Assembly (NCBI GenBank): GCA_030035585.1
Contig: CM057477.1
Span: 65,205,447-65,269,446, forward strand
DNA from: Dugong dugon
Lineage: Eukaryota; Chordata; Mammalia; Sirenia; Dugongidae
Length of the DNA stretch: 64,000 nucleotides
Direction of reading: 5' to 3'
A program made the position numbers and the translations under genes. A model generated the notes under the pieces. That model had not been told where the DNA came from. It worked only from the letters and a program-made list of their open reading frames with translations, and did no database searches. Position 1 is the first letter of the stretch. Every line of letters starts with the position of its first letter. This document shows positions 10,785 to 21,875 of this stretch, in pieces.

Positions 10785-13425
10785 TCGTTGTTGTTTTTGT
10801 TAGGTGTCATTGAGTTAGCTCTGACTCACAGAGACCCTATGAACAACAGAACAAAATTCTGCCTGGTCCTGCAACATGCTCATAATCGTTGCTATATTTG
10901 AGCACGTTGTTCAGCCACTGTGCCAATAAATCTCACTGAGGGTCTTCCTCTTTTTTTGCTGACCCTCTACCAAGCATGATGTCATTCTCCAGCGATTAGT
11001 CCCTCCTGATGACATGTCCTAAGTAAGTGAGATGAAGTCTCACCATCCTTGCTTCTAAGGAGCATTCTGGCTGTACTTCCTCTAAGACAGAGTTTTTTGT
11101 TCTTCTGGCAGTCCATGGTATGTTCAGTATTTTTTGCCAACACTATAATTCAAATGTGGCAGTTCTTCAGTCTTCTTTTCCATTGTCCAGCTTTTGCATG
11201 CATATGAGGCAATTGAAAGTACCATGGCTTGAGTCAGGCGGACCTTAATCATCAAAGTGATATGTTTACTTTTTATCACTTTAAAGAGATCTTTTGCAGC
11301 AAACTTGCCCAGTGCAATACATTGTTTGATTTCTTGACTGCTGCTTTCATGAGTATTGATTGTTGATTCAAGAAAAATTAAATCCTCTACAACTTCAGTT
11401 TCTTTGCCATCTATCATCGTTTTGTTTATTGGTCAAGTTGTAAGGGTTTCCATTTCCTTTATGTTCAAGTGTAATCCATACTGAAGGCTATAGTCTTTGA
11501 CCTTCACCAATAATTGCTTCAAGTCATCTTCACTTTTGGCAAGCAGAGTTGTATCATCTGTTTATCTCAGGTTGTTAATGAGTCTTCCTTCAAACCTGAT
11601 GCTGCATTCTTCTTCATACAAATAATCTTTTTAGATTATTTGTTCAGCATATAGATTGAATAAGTAAGGTGAAAGAATACAGCCCTGCTGCACACCTTTT
11701 CCAATTTTAAACCATGCAGTATCTCCTTGTTCTGTCTGAATAGCTGTCTCTTGATCCAGGTGTGGGTTTCACATGAGCACAATTAAGTATTCTGGAATTC
11801 CCATTCTTCACAATGTTATCCATAATTTGTTATGATCCACACAGTTGAATGCCTTTGTGTAGTCAATAAAACATAGGTGAACATCTTTCTGGTATCTCTG
11901 CTTTCAGCCAAGATCCATCTGGCATCAGCAGTGAGATCCCTCATTCCATGTTCTCTTCTAAATCCGGCTTGAACTTCTGGCAGTTCCTTGTAGATGTATG
12001 GCTGCAATCATTTGTGTGTATGTGTGTGTGTGAGAGAGAGAAAGAGATTTAGGTGAAAGTTTACAAAGAAAATTAGTTTCTCATTAAACAGTTAACATAC
12101 AAATTATTTTGTGACGTTGGTTGCCAATCCTGTGATGTGTCAACACTCTCCCCTTCTCCACTCCAGGTTCCCTGTTTCCATTTGTCCAGTTTTCCTGTCC
12201 CTTTCTGCCTTCTCATCTTTGCTTTTGGGCTGGTGTGCCCATTTAGTCTCATATACATGATTGAACTATAAAGCATCTCCCTCACGTGTGTTATTGTTGG
12301 CCCTATGGACCTGTCTAATCTTTGGCTGAAGGGTGAACCTCAAGAGTGACTTCAGTACCAAGTTAAAAGGATGTCTGGGGGCCATACTCTTGAGGTTTCT
12401 CCAGTCTCTGTCAGACCAGCAAGCCTGGTCATTTTTTTTTCTTTTTTTTGTGAATTTGAATTTTGTTCTACATTTTTCTTCCGCTCTGTCCAGGACCCTC
12501 TATTGTGATCCCTGCCAGAGCAGTCAGTGGTGGTAACCGGGCACCATCTAGTTGTTCTGGGCTCAGACTGGTGGAGGTTGTGGTAGTTGTGGTCCATTAG
12601 TCCTTTGGACTAATCTTTTCCTTTTGTCTTTGGTCTTCTTCATTATCCTTTGCTCCAGCTGAGATGGGACCAGTAGATGTATCTTAGATGGCCACTTGCA
12701 GGCTTTTAAGACCCTAGTCGCTACTCACCACAGTCAGATGTAGAACGTTTTCTTTATAGACTGTGTTATGCCAGTGGAGCTAGATATCCCCCATGCTGCA
12801 GTCATTTTTTAATTATCTTCAGCAAAATTTTGCTAGCTTGTGATATTAATGATATTATTAGATAATTTCTGCATTCTGTTTGATTGCCTTTCTTCGGAAT
12901 GGGCATGAGTAATATGGATATCTTCCAGTTGGTTGGCAAGGTAGCTGCCTTCCAGATTTCTTGATGTAGACGAGTAAGCACTTCCAGCATTGCCTCTGTT
13001 TGTTGAAGCATCTCAATTGGTATTCCATCAATTCCTGGAGGCTTGTTTTTTGCTAATGCCTTCAGCATGGCTTGCACTTCTTCCTTCATTACCAGGGGTT
13101 CTTGATCATATGCTGCTTCCTGAAATGGTTGAATGTCGAACAATTCTTCTGGGGATGGTGATTCTGTGTACTTCTCATATCTTCTTTTGATGCTTTTTGC
13201 ATCATTCAATTTTTTTTTTGCCCATAGAATCCTTTAATATTACAACATAAAGCTTGAATTTTCTTTTAATTTCTTTCAGCTTAAGAAATTGCCAGTCGTG
13301 TTCTTCTCTTTTTGTTTTCTAACTCCAGGTCTTTGCGCATCTCATTATAGTACTTTACCTTGTCTTCTCTAATTGCCCTTTGAAATACTGTGTTCAGCTC
13401 TTTTACTTTGTCATTTTACTTAATC
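10785..13425 (-). mobile_element. RTE/BovB-like LINE, antisense, split by an L1
   Basis: The left edge has the RTE tail ('ttgttaggtgtcattgagtt'). Coding remnants on the minus strand run from the C-terminus (MIDGKETEVVEDLIFLESTI, SYACKSWTMEK) through the RT finger/palm region at 12802-13209 (NKPPGIDGIPIEMLQQTEAM, MPIPKKGNQTECRNY). The upstream part reaches about 13425. Several frames are broken and the 5' APE part is missing. The L1 at 12014-12794 lies within it. Confidence 0.92.
12014..12794 (-). mobile_element. 5'-truncated L1 3' end inserted in RTE
   Basis: An antisense L1 3' UTR of about 780 bp. Flanks carry GCTGCAATCATTT (12001-12013) and GCTGCAGTCATTT (12795-12807), a 13-bp duplication with one difference. 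The poly(A) position now holds a TG/AG microsatellite (12014-12048). Confidence 0.9.
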
Positions 13426-13648
13426 ATAAAAGAATTAAAAGTCATAAATCCTGGTCTGTCTCAAGAGCTTATAAGAGAAACAGAATTTATATGAACACAG
13501 CTTTCACACAAAACAAATGTACTGATTAATATATTACAAACTTATTGCATATGTGCTTAAAGGTGTCTAGTGTCATTCAGGAGACTGAGAAAGCCTCCAC
13601 ATTCTTCATGCTATTTAGTTCTCCATATCCCTTCCATAATAACTCACA
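13426..13648. other. Intron, no recognised feature
   Basis: A short unassigned stretch between the RTE and the next SINE. Confidence 0.4.
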
Positions 13649-13840
13649 GGAGCCCTGGTGGCATAATGGTTAAGAGCTCAGTCTACTAACCAAATGATTG
13701 GCAGTTTGAATCCACCAGCTCCTCCTTAGAAACCCTGTGGGACAGTTCTACTCTGCCCTGTAGGGTCACTGTGACTTGGAATCGACTAGATAGCAAAGGA
13801 TTTGTTTTTTTTTTTTTGTTTGTTTTGTTTTGTTTTTTTT
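13649..13840 (+). mobile_element. AfroSINE, short type
   Basis: Starts GGAGCCCTGGTGGCATAATGG and includes 'cagtttgaatccaccagctc'. It ends in a T/G-rich tail (13800-13840) after 'aatcgactagatagcaaagg'. Confidence 0.92.
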
Positions 13841-14029
13841 AAATAACCCACAGTAAATAGGTTTTTTGATGGGATTGGAACAGAGAAATCCAGGGTACCT
13901 GAAATGGGTAGGCCTCATGGTATGTCCACAGCAAAGGTTGCTGGAATTCCGTGAGGCAATATGAAGGTTCCAGATACTCACACATTCAGGCAATATTAAG
14001 AACTCACTGTATACCAGTGGGTAAACTGT

Positions 14030-14600
14030 ATATCCTATAATGTATCAGTGAGAAAAACAGACAAAATGTTTATTTCATGGAGCTTCTACTTTAGCAAGAT
14101 GATGGAGGTCATCATACACAGATGCATGCACACATACATACATACATCATAGTATGTTCTGTGGTGATAAGAGCTATGAAGGAAAATAAAGCAAGTAGAA
14201 GGGACAGAGAGTCATAGGCCGGCACTGGGTTGAGAGGTTACTATTTTCAATAGGTGGGTCAGGGAAGGCCTCTTCTGGTTGGATGACTTATGAGTAGACA
14301 GCTGACTATAAGCAGACACCTGAGTGTCACAGTAATTGTGCCACCTGAAGGAAAAAAAACAAATGAACCACACCCATTGAGTTGGTTCCAACTCATAGTG
14401 ACCCTATAGGGCAAGGTAGAACTGCCCCATAGGGTTTCCAAGGAGCAGCTGGTGGATTCGAACTGCTGACCTTTTAGATTAGTAGCCAAGCACTTAACCA
14501 CTGCACCACCAGGGCTCCAGTGACAGTAATTGTTGGGAATGTTGCGAGAAGAGCTTTCCAGGCAAAAGGAAATGTAAAGACACTTGTTGTCTGAGCTCAT
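14030..14600 (-). mobile_element. L2 LINE remnant, antisense, split by a SINE
   Basis: 'gataagagctatgaaggaaa', 'gtgggtcagggaaggcctct' and, after the SINE, 'agagctttccaggcaaaagg' follow the antisense L2 3' region in order. Confidence 0.7.
14351..14518 (-). mobile_element. AfroSINE, short type, antisense
   Basis: Tail at the left (aacaaatgaaccacacccat), head at the right (CCACCAGGGCTCC). Similar sequence flanks it (left tgtcacagtaattgt, right tgacagtaattgt), which fits a target duplication in the L2. Confidence 0.92.
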
Positions 14601-15452
14601 TAAGTGGGATGATCAGCAGCTGTGACAAATTTCTCCTACATAATTTGGTGTACCCTAGTTCTGCAGAGAAGAGAAAAATATTTAATGATGAGAAGAAAGA
14701 GCACCTGCTTTTGTACCAACATACAGACATTTACAAATACTAATGCTTTAATAACAGGTCAGTCTTTAACTCAGTACTATCAATTCTGAGGTTTTTTGCC
14801 ATGAAATTTTTGTTTCTATATAGTGCATTCCACAGCATAATGTATTGGCAGCAATACCTCCCTTCGTTACATGCTGAGGGTTGATCTTTTAGCATGAGAG
14901 TCACGTGGTTCACTCAGTTGATCACTACTGGTTCTATAATCCTTAAGAAATGAAGGTTCCCACTTCCCTGGAGCCTTATAGATACTGGAGGAACCACCAA
15001 AAGTTTTCCTCAGTCTGAAATTGGCATAGTTGTGTAAGAAGTTTTAGATATATATTAGAGTAATAGATATATGACAGAGAAATACAGGTAGAGACATGAA
15101 AAAACAGAGTAAAAGAGATGATTAAATATAAAATAGATATTTATATTCCAACATGTAGTGGGTACTCAATAAAGGTTTGCTTATTATTAATTGAAATAAC
15201 ACCTATCACACATGTAATGCAATTACTTATAACATAAATACTTTTCAGTATTTCTATTTGTTTCTATCCTTGACATATTTAAGAACATATAATCATGACA
15301 GGCTCCAAGAAGTGAATGGAAGATGAGCATAGACTTCTTGTGTACTATGTCAAGCAGTGTCGTTCAGATCATGTGCTTTTTTTTTTTACTCTTGTACACA
15401 GATATTTTGCACATTAAAAATTAACATCTTATTCCTTGTCAATTTCTTTCAG
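14601..15452. other. End of intron 1, no recognised feature
   Basis: AT-rich sequence that ends in a good polypyrimidine tract (aatttctttcag) before the next exon. Confidence 0.5.
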
Positions 15453-15551
15453 GGCTTTTTTATCCTCAATTGTCCAGACTTAACACCTTTGGCTTTCCAA
15501 TTGATTTATCTTAATTTGTCGTATAACGATATCCGCTACTTTCCCTCAGAA
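15453..15551 (+). CDS. LRRC63: LRRC63-like protein, exon B (first LRR)
   Basis: A 99-base, 33-codon exon with phase 0 at both ends (acceptor ttctttcag, donor GTGAGT). It encodes GFFILNCPDLTPLAF, then the start of LRR1, LIYLNLSYNDIRYFPSE. The consensus LxxLxLxxNxI is clear (L70, L73, L75, N78, I80 in the visible 289-residue chain). LRR solenoids usually serve in protein-protein contact. The frame continues directly from exon A and into exon C, with no stop or shift. The surrounding introns show no coding character. Confidence 0.82.
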
Positions 15552-15988
15552 GTGAGTTCATTTTTATTATTGTATATATTGTTATAAAATTTCTTATTAT
15601 GAATAATAATCATAGCAACATATACACCTTATGATACCCTAGAGTTACTAAAAAGTAAATATATTTTGGATTGCATCCACAAAGTCTTATTTTTAGAAGT
15701 ACCAAAAATACAGTATATCTTTCTTAGAAAATCCCAGGACATAATCCTCAAAGACTGTTACAGTCAGGCTATCAAATATGTTCTCATTAGTTTTCAAGCG
15801 GTGAATAAAACTACAGTAAACTTCTACCATGTGGTAATTGGAGCTTCAAAAACAAAGTTAGTGATGAGGCAATTTCATGTTATAAGAAGTTTTAACCACC
15901 ATAGGCTGGAATAGGATATACTGTTTAATAAAACATATCAAGGATAGTCACATACGGCTATCATTTTAATTCAGTGTAATCTAAATAG
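15552..15988. other. Start of intron 2, no recognised feature
   Basis: AT-rich, unassigned. Confidence 0.4.
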
Positions 15989-16122
15989 ATGAGCACTGGA
16001 AGAGATCCGTATTTGTGCCCACTCCAAAGAAAGGTGATACAACCGAATGCAGAAATTATCAAGCAATATCATTAATATCACATGCAAGTAAAATTTTGCT
16101 GAAGATCGTTCAAAAGTGGTTT
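15989..16122 (+). mobile_element. RTE LINE fragment
   Basis: 'ctggaagagatccgtatttg' to 'aagatcgttcaaaagtggtt' is the RTE segment encoding PKKGDTTECRNY-like residues upstream of the RT palm. Both ends are truncated. It abuts an L1 fragment. Confidence 0.85.
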
Positions 16123-16760
16123 GCACACCTAATAGATTCAGAAAAAAAATTTGACAAAATCCAACACTACCTTTCATGACGAAAACACTCAACATATATG
16201 AACAGAAGGGAACTTCTTCAACCTCATAAAGAGCATCTATAAAAAATCCACAACTAACAACATTCTTAATTGTAAAAGAATGAAAGTTTTCCTCCTAAGA
16301 TCAGGAACAAGATGAGGATGTCTGCTGTTGTCACTTCTGGTCAACATTGTGCTGGAGTTTCTAGCCAAGGAAATTAGACAAGAAAAAAATAAAAGGCTTC
16401 CAGATTAAAAAGAAAGGAGTAAAATTACCTGCATTTGCAGGTGACGTGGTCTTGTATATACCTGTTAGGGATAGCTAAGGAATCCACTGAAACACTAGTG
16501 GAACTAATAAATGAGTTCAGCAGGTTGCGGCATACAAAATCAATACACAAAATAAATTGTATTTCTATATGCTAGCAACAAACAACCCCGATAATAAAGT
16601 TAAGAAAACGATTCTATTTACAATAGCATCAAAAAAGAAAATATTTAGGAGTAAGTTTAACAAAAGTGTAAAACATATACTCTAAAAACTACATAACATT
16701 ACTGAAAGATATTACAGAAGCCATAAATAAATGGAAAGATATCAATATTCTTGCATCCAT

Positions 16761-17478
16761 TATACCCATTGCTGTTGAGTCGATTCTGATTCTTAGTGAC
16801 CTTATAGGATAGGGTAGAACTGCCCCCATGGGGTTTCCTAGGCTGTAATCTTTTTTTTTTTTTTAATTGTGCTTTAAGTGTAAGTTTACAGTTCAAGTCA
16901 GTTTCTCATACAAAAATTTATATACACATTGCTATGTGACCCTAGCTGCTCTCCCTATAATGTGACAGCACACTCCCCCTTTCCAGCCCATATTTCCTGT
17001 GTCCATTCAACCAGCCTCTGTCCCTTTTGCCTTCTCATCTGGCCTCTGCACAGGAGCTGCCCATTTAGTCTCATGTATCTACCTGAGCTAAGAAGCACTC
17101 TCTTCATGAGTATCATTTTATGTCCCATAGTCCATTCTAATCTTTATCTGAAGAGTTGGCTTCAGGAATGGTTTCAGTTCTGGGCTAACAGAGAGAGTCT
17201 GGAGGCCATGTCTTCTGGAGTTCCTCCAGTTTCAGTCAGACCATTAAGTCTGTTTTTTTCCTGTCTTTTTTTTTTTACTAGAATTTGAGTTCTGCACCCC
17301 ACTTTTCTCCTGCTGCATCAGGGACTCTCTGTTGTCTTCCCTGTCAGGGAGATCTCCCAGGTTGTAATCTTTATGGAAGTAGATGGCCACATCCTTCTCC
17401 AGAGGAGCTGCTGGTGGGTTCAAACCGCCGACCTTTTGGTTAACAGCCAAGCGCTTAACCACTGTCCACCAGAGCTCC
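16761..17478 (-). mobile_element. AfroSINE, long type, antisense, split by an L1 3' end
   Basis: Left piece 16761-16850 (tail to 'tttcctaggctgtaatcttt'). Right piece 17358-17478 ('aggttgtaatctttatggaa' to the head CCACCAGAGCTCC). The repeated phrase aggctgtaatcttt/aggttgtaatcttt marks the target duplication of the L1 between them. Confidence 0.9.
16851..17357 (-). mobile_element. 5'-truncated L1 3' end inside a SINE
   Basis: Poly(T) and 'attgtgctttaagtgtaagt' mark the 3' end. 'tgtgacagcacactccccct' and 'ctgtcagggagatctcccag' mark its 3' UTR and truncation point. It lies inside the SINE at 16761-17478. Confidence 0.9.
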
Positions 17479-17698
17479 TTTGTTCGTGCACCAGACTACT
17501 GTTTAGATGGCAGTACTCCCAAATTGATCTACAGATTCAAAGCGATCACTATGAAAATCCCAACTGCCTTTTTTGTAGAAACTGGTAAACTGGTCCAAAA
17601 ATTCATATGGAAATTCAAGGAATACAGAATAGCCAAAACAATCTTGAAAAGAAAAACAACGTTGGAGAACTTAACACTTCCTTAATGCAAGAATAAGT

Positions 17699-17749
17699 AT
17701 AGGGTCACTATGAGTCAGAATCAACTCGATGGCAGTGGGTTTCGGTTTC
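17699..17749 (+). mobile_element. AfroSINE tail fragment
   Basis: Only the last 50 bases remain ('agggtcactatgagtcagaa' to 'ggcagtgggtttcggtttca'). This is the part shared with RTE 3' ends, so it was probably primed at that tail and truncated at once. Confidence 0.75.
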
Positions 17750-18240
17750 AGTCCAGCAATTTGGCATCTTTATAATGATTAAAAAGATTTAATGTTTAGA
17801 AGAGCTAATATTACACCTTATTAAGACTCACCAGAGAGCAAGAACTATTTTAATCAAGCATAGGTCATAAATTTAAATGGTGCATTCTATTTTTTATTTC
17901 ATTTGAAAGATCAGTGTATAGGAAATTACTATAAGAATGAGGACAATCTGACTAAGCTATCTGACAACCTACTGATCACTAAGCTTAATTCCACTCATCT
18001 TCCTGGTTCTGCACGTATCTTCCTCCTTCTTCATCATTGCATAATTGGCTCATGAAACCATGACCTTGGTCAAACAGGATGACTTTCCCATTTAGAAAAG
18101 GACCATTCTTGGGTCAAGGGCATATGAATCTATAGTAGTTGCCCTATTTCACCATATCATAATATTAATTCTGGTCACTTATTCTGAAGGTTTACCAGAG
18201 GTATTTATTGAGATACATATGATACATCCAGTTAACATTA

Positions 18241-18526
18241 CAGTAAGTACCCGGGTTATGAACGTCCAGTTTACAGACAACTTGTACTTGCCCTTTAATG
18301 TTCTGTGAAATTTGCCCTCAATTTGAAATGACTGAACCAACCCCTACTCGAAAAAAATTCTTCATCATAATCACCTTCACTTGCTGCATGTGCAGCTTTT
18401 AAATCATTGAAAAGGCTTCCAGCCTTTTCTTGCACTAAAGTAAGGCTGAATAAGAACTGTATGCACCTGTTACAACTTAAAGGCACAGTTAGGAACGGAT
18501 CTCATTTGTAACCTGGGGACTGCCTG
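18241..18526 (-). mobile_element. Tigger/pogo-like DNA transposon remnant
   Basis: The termini are imperfect inverted repeats: left CAGTAAGTACCCGGGTTATG, right (reverse complement) CAGGCAGTCCCCAGGTTACA. Both are flanked by TA (18239-18240 and 18527-18528). The minus strand keeps a peptide with EGDYDEEFFSSRGWFSHFK, like the CENP-B/Tigger helix-turn-helix motif SRGWFxRFK. It is a short internally deleted copy with an N-terminal transposase relic. Confidence 0.8.
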
Positions 18527-18637
18527 TACTATACTGATTTTACTACATTAGTTTCAAGATTTTATAAAAGGTAACAAATAAGGGATTTGCATACTTTGTT
18601 ATTCTACTCATGATTGTTTCTCTTTTCTGTTCCACAG

Positions 18638-18774
18638 ATATTTTGTCTTAAAAATTTACAAGTACTAAACCTGAGAAATAATCCTATCAAAGAAATCCCA
18701 TCTGAAATTAAAAAACTTAACTACCTTAGAGTTTTCATCATGGCCTTTACTTTGATTACTTTTCTTCCACCTGG
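18638..18774 (+). CDS. LRRC63: LRRC63-like protein, exon C (LRR 1-3)
   Basis: A 137-base exon. It enters in phase 0 after ttccacag and leaves in phase 2 at GTAAGG. It encodes 45 residues and two bases of a glycine codon. LRR1 is completed (IFCLKN), LRR2 reads LQVLNLRNNPIKEIPSEIKK, and LRR3 begins LRVFIMAFTLITFLPP. LRR3 has lost the usual Asn of the NxL step (A at that place), so this repeat is the most degenerate of the five. Repeat length is a regular 23 residues, as in the SHOC2/RSU1-like LRR class. Confidence 0.83.
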
Positions 18775-19059
18775 GTAAGGTTGATAGTCTGAGATTATAA
18801 ACACAGCAAAGAGAGAGTTTCTAATTTGGAAAATGATTAACTTTGCTTTTGAAAGTAGTTAGCAGCTTTTTAGCCATTTGGTAATTCTTACTCTGTTATA
18901 AGTAGCTGATCTGCTTCTAATTTTGGTGGTAAAAATGATCCTACCAGCTACATAAATGGTAACTAATAAAATAAACACATCTCAAGATCCATTACTTTAG
19001 TGTGTTCACAAATCACCTAGAGCAGTTCAGATGAGAACCTGGCATGGTCTTTTTGACTA

Positions 19060-19220
19060 CGGACAGAGCACTACACGTGGAATTAGGGAATCTAGACTTT
19101 TAACTTCAAAGTTGATGGTAACTATTTAATCTGGGGTAAGTTACTTAACCATTCTTGGCCTCAATTTCTTGATCTATAAACTAAGGGGATTGGCCTGTAT
19201 AATCTCTCAAATCTTTTCAG
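19060..19220 (+). repeat. MIR SINE, sense
   Basis: 'gtaagttacttaaccattct', 'ggcctcaatttcttgatcta' and 'actaaggggattggcc' follow the MIR core. Confidence 0.7.
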
Positions 19221-19896
19221 CTATACTATGCATATTGATACCTGTGTGTGAAAAAGATGGATTTCTTACCAAGTACAGACTGGTATTTATTTAAGTCCTG
19301 ATGAAAGTTTTCAACCAAAACCTTAACCAAATGCCAAACCAGATGCCTCTTCCAGTTAGAGTTTAACAAAGTGAATGTAGGTTAAGGGAAAGGGATATGG
19401 ACTCTTAAATAGTTGAACGATATTTAAAAAAAATTGTCATAGTAATGAAGGAAGTGCACCCAAATTTATTTACAAGGATATTCATCTGGCATTGTTTGTA
19501 AATAATTATCCAATGAATTGTACATTCAGACACTGTAAAACTATTCCATCATTTAAAAGTATAAAGAAGTATATAAAAAATTATACCATTTCTGTATAAA
19601 AATACACATATATACATCATATATATATAAAAAAAGAATAAAAATGAAGTAAGCATGTTGTATTTGAGCATTTTTAGCTCTGTTTGGCTCATCTGTATTT
19701 TTCCACAATAACAAAAATTATGTTTTCCGTGCCCTTATTCTAGAATCAGCCATTTCTCCAAGAAACTCTGTTTTCTTTTATTGAAGAATGGTATTTAAAA
19801 GCCAAGATCTGGGCACTGGGTATGCTTGTTATTATTGGGGTATCATTGCTTCTAGACTATCAGTGTAAAGTAATATATGTATTTACACTAATCCAT
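19221..19896. other. Intron 3 sequence, no recognised feature
   Basis: AT-rich, with a short (TA)n tract at 19605-19630. No exon or named repeat. Confidence 0.4.
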
Positions 19897-20056
19897 GGAA
19901 ACCCTGGTGGGGTAGTGGTTAAGAGCTACAGCTGCTAACCAAAAGGTCAGCAGTTCGAATCCACCAGGCACTTCTTGGAAACTCTATGGGGCAATTCTAC
20001 TCTGTCCTGTAGGGTCACTATGAGTTGGAATCAACTCCAGGCAATGAGTTTTTTTA
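19897..20056 (+). mobile_element. AfroSINE, short type
   Basis: Starts GGAAACCCTGGTGGGGTAGTGG, keeps the B box in 'aggtcagcagttcgaatcca', and ends at a poly(T) after 'gaatcaactccaggcaatga'. Confidence 0.93.
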
Positions 20057-20784
20057 ATACTAATCATGTATACACACAGATCTATAATTGTTTCTGTTCA
20101 TCTATATATAAAGCTAAATATGAGTTCATACTGGATAATTACATACTTTAAATAACTGTAACTGTCATTTAAACAAAATGTAAAAATTCCTAAAGCAACT
20201 AAAACTTGATACTAACTAAAGGCTCAATGTTTTGTTCATTGCATAGGGATTGGGCAGATTAGTATGAACAATTGGATATAGTCAAAGAGGGTTAAGAAGT
20301 TATTTAAAAAAAAATTGTGTTTCTAAAATGGACTATATTTTGATTAAATAACATAGGATATGTATGCACATCTTCAGCATACTGAGGCCAAGAATGACAA
20401 ATGTAATGGGAGAACTTAACTTCATGGACCTCAGAGACTTAGAGCAAGCTCAGACAAAAGTAAAAACGTTCATTTGCAGAGCTTGTTAAATGCAGACTTA
20501 GCCTAAGAGCGCTTATACAGTGAGCCACGAGGGTGCTGAATTCTTTCTATTTAAGATTTAATTGTTGTCAAAACTCTAGCTTGAGAAGCAAAGAAGACCT
20601 GACACAGAGTGGCTGGACTTGGAGGAGCAATTGGATGAAACTGAGTGACACCCAGGGAACCTAACAATCATGTAAAATATTTGAGAGAGTTCTGGCTCCA
20701 TGCGAATTCTATAGTTAGGATGTTATTACTGTCACAGGCAGTTGCACTGATTTGTTTTGAATCTTATATTTCATTCTTGTAATC
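20057..20784. other. Intron 3 sequence, no recognised feature
   Basis: Nothing assignable was seen on either strand. Confidence 0.4.
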
Positions 20785-21556
20785 AATTCAGTGGATTTAT
20801 GAAGTATCTACTGTGTGCTCCTCAGGAAGTCACAATCTATCAGGGGAAAGCAAACAATCAAATAGAATCAGGTAAAATAATGGAGATGCGCATCGTACAA
20901 TTTGAGAGTTCCAAAGAGTGGCGTGGATCTCATTCTGGAGAGTATGAGATGGCTCTCTGAAAGAGGTGACATTTGATCCAAGTGCAACTGAGTATGAATT
21001 AGCCAGGTTAAAGGGAAGAGAGTTGGGCTGGCGATGGGTGGATATTTCTCCACGTAGAGTGACAACATATTTGCAAAGAAAAATGTGAAGCAACATATAC
21101 AATGTAGGATGGTAAATACTTACAGTTTGGTGTTTTGGGAGCTTAGAGGGCCAGGTTGCGTGTTTACAGATGAACCTGGTGAGGTAAGTGGGGACCGGAT
21201 CACCCATGGGCCTTGTAAGCCAGGGTTAAAAACTTGTGCTTTTTATGCTATATGCCATTAAAGCCACAGGGGAGAGGTGGAGTCAGGCTTACATTTAAGC
21301 ACATGGTGGTGGCAATGTGGAGGATGGATGTGAGGGGATGAAACTGAATTCAACGTGACCAGCTAGGGGACTATCACAGTAATCCAGGCAAGCAATGAAA
21401 AGAACTTGGACCAGGGCAGTGGTAGTAAGCACAGAAAAGAGGAAACAGATTGTTAAGAAACTGAAGTAGAATCTGCAAGATCTGGTGTTGATTAGACAAA
21501 GAGGGTGTAGGGAAAGGAAGAGTTAAGGTGATGCCTAGATTTCAATCATGGAAAGT
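20785..21556 (-). mobile_element. L2 LINE remnant, antisense
   Basis: 'gtatctactgtgtgctcctc' resembles the L2 3' end. 'ggtgacatttgatccaagtg', 'gatcacccatgggccttgta', 'gggactatcacagtaatcca' and 'gatgcctagatttcaatcat' follow in the order of an antisense L2. Confidence 0.75.
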
Positions 21557-21565
21557 ATATTTATT

Positions 21566-21872
21566 GTGCATCTGAGCTGCCATCGAGTTGGACTGCTATT
21601 CATGGTGACCCCATGCACACTGAATGAAATGCTACCTGGTCCTGTGCCATCCCTATGATGGGTTGTGGATAGGACCATTGTGATCCATAGGGTTTTCATT
21701 GGCTGATTTTCGGGAGTAGATTTTCCTAGTCCATCTTAGTCTGTTCAGGATGATAGCAACATGTAAGCCTCCACTGACAGATGGGTGGCAGCACACGAGG
21801 TGCATTGGCCAGGAATTAAACCCTGGTCTCCGGCATGCAAGGCGAGAATTCTACCACTGAAGCACCATTACC
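21566..21872 (-). mobile_element. tRNA-Gly-headed SINE with RTE-derived body
   Basis: On the minus strand, 21872-21801 reads like tRNA-Gly: TTCAGTGGTAGAATTCTCGCC with an intact A box, then 'gaccagggtttaattcctgg' as a changed T arm, ending CCAATGCA. Next comes an RTE 5'-UTR-like core ('cagactaagatggactagga', 'gaaaatcagccaatgaaaac'), then the RTE 3' end ('gggatggcacaggaccaggt', 'catggggtcaccatgaatag'). A functional tRNA is unlikely, because the T-loop GTTCGAT has become TTTAATT and there is a fused body. Confidence 0.85.
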
Positions 21873-21875
21873 CTC

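Larger units (their letters stand above)
16123..17698 (+). mobile_element. Old L1 ORF2 remnant carrying a nested SINE and L1
   Basis: The left part (16123-16760) retains L1 RT phrases such as 'gattcagaaaaaaaatttga', 'agatcaggaacaagatgagg' and 'cattgtgctggagtttctag', which correspond to the TGTRQGCP region. The right part (17479-17698) retains 'tacagattcaaagcgatcac' and 'caactgccttttttgtagaa', downstream in ORF2. Between them sits a SINE, itself split by an L1 3' end. All frames are broken. Confidence 0.82.

Noticed and set aside
17383-17685. 100-codon frame as a coding exon
   Set aside because: It runs across the SINE head and the L1 ORF2 relic, so it is a chance fusion of two repeats.
21801-21872. 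Functional tRNA-Gly gene
   Set aside because: The T arm is degraded (TTTAATT for TTCGATT) and it is fused to an RTE-type SINE body, with no terminator after the acceptor end.
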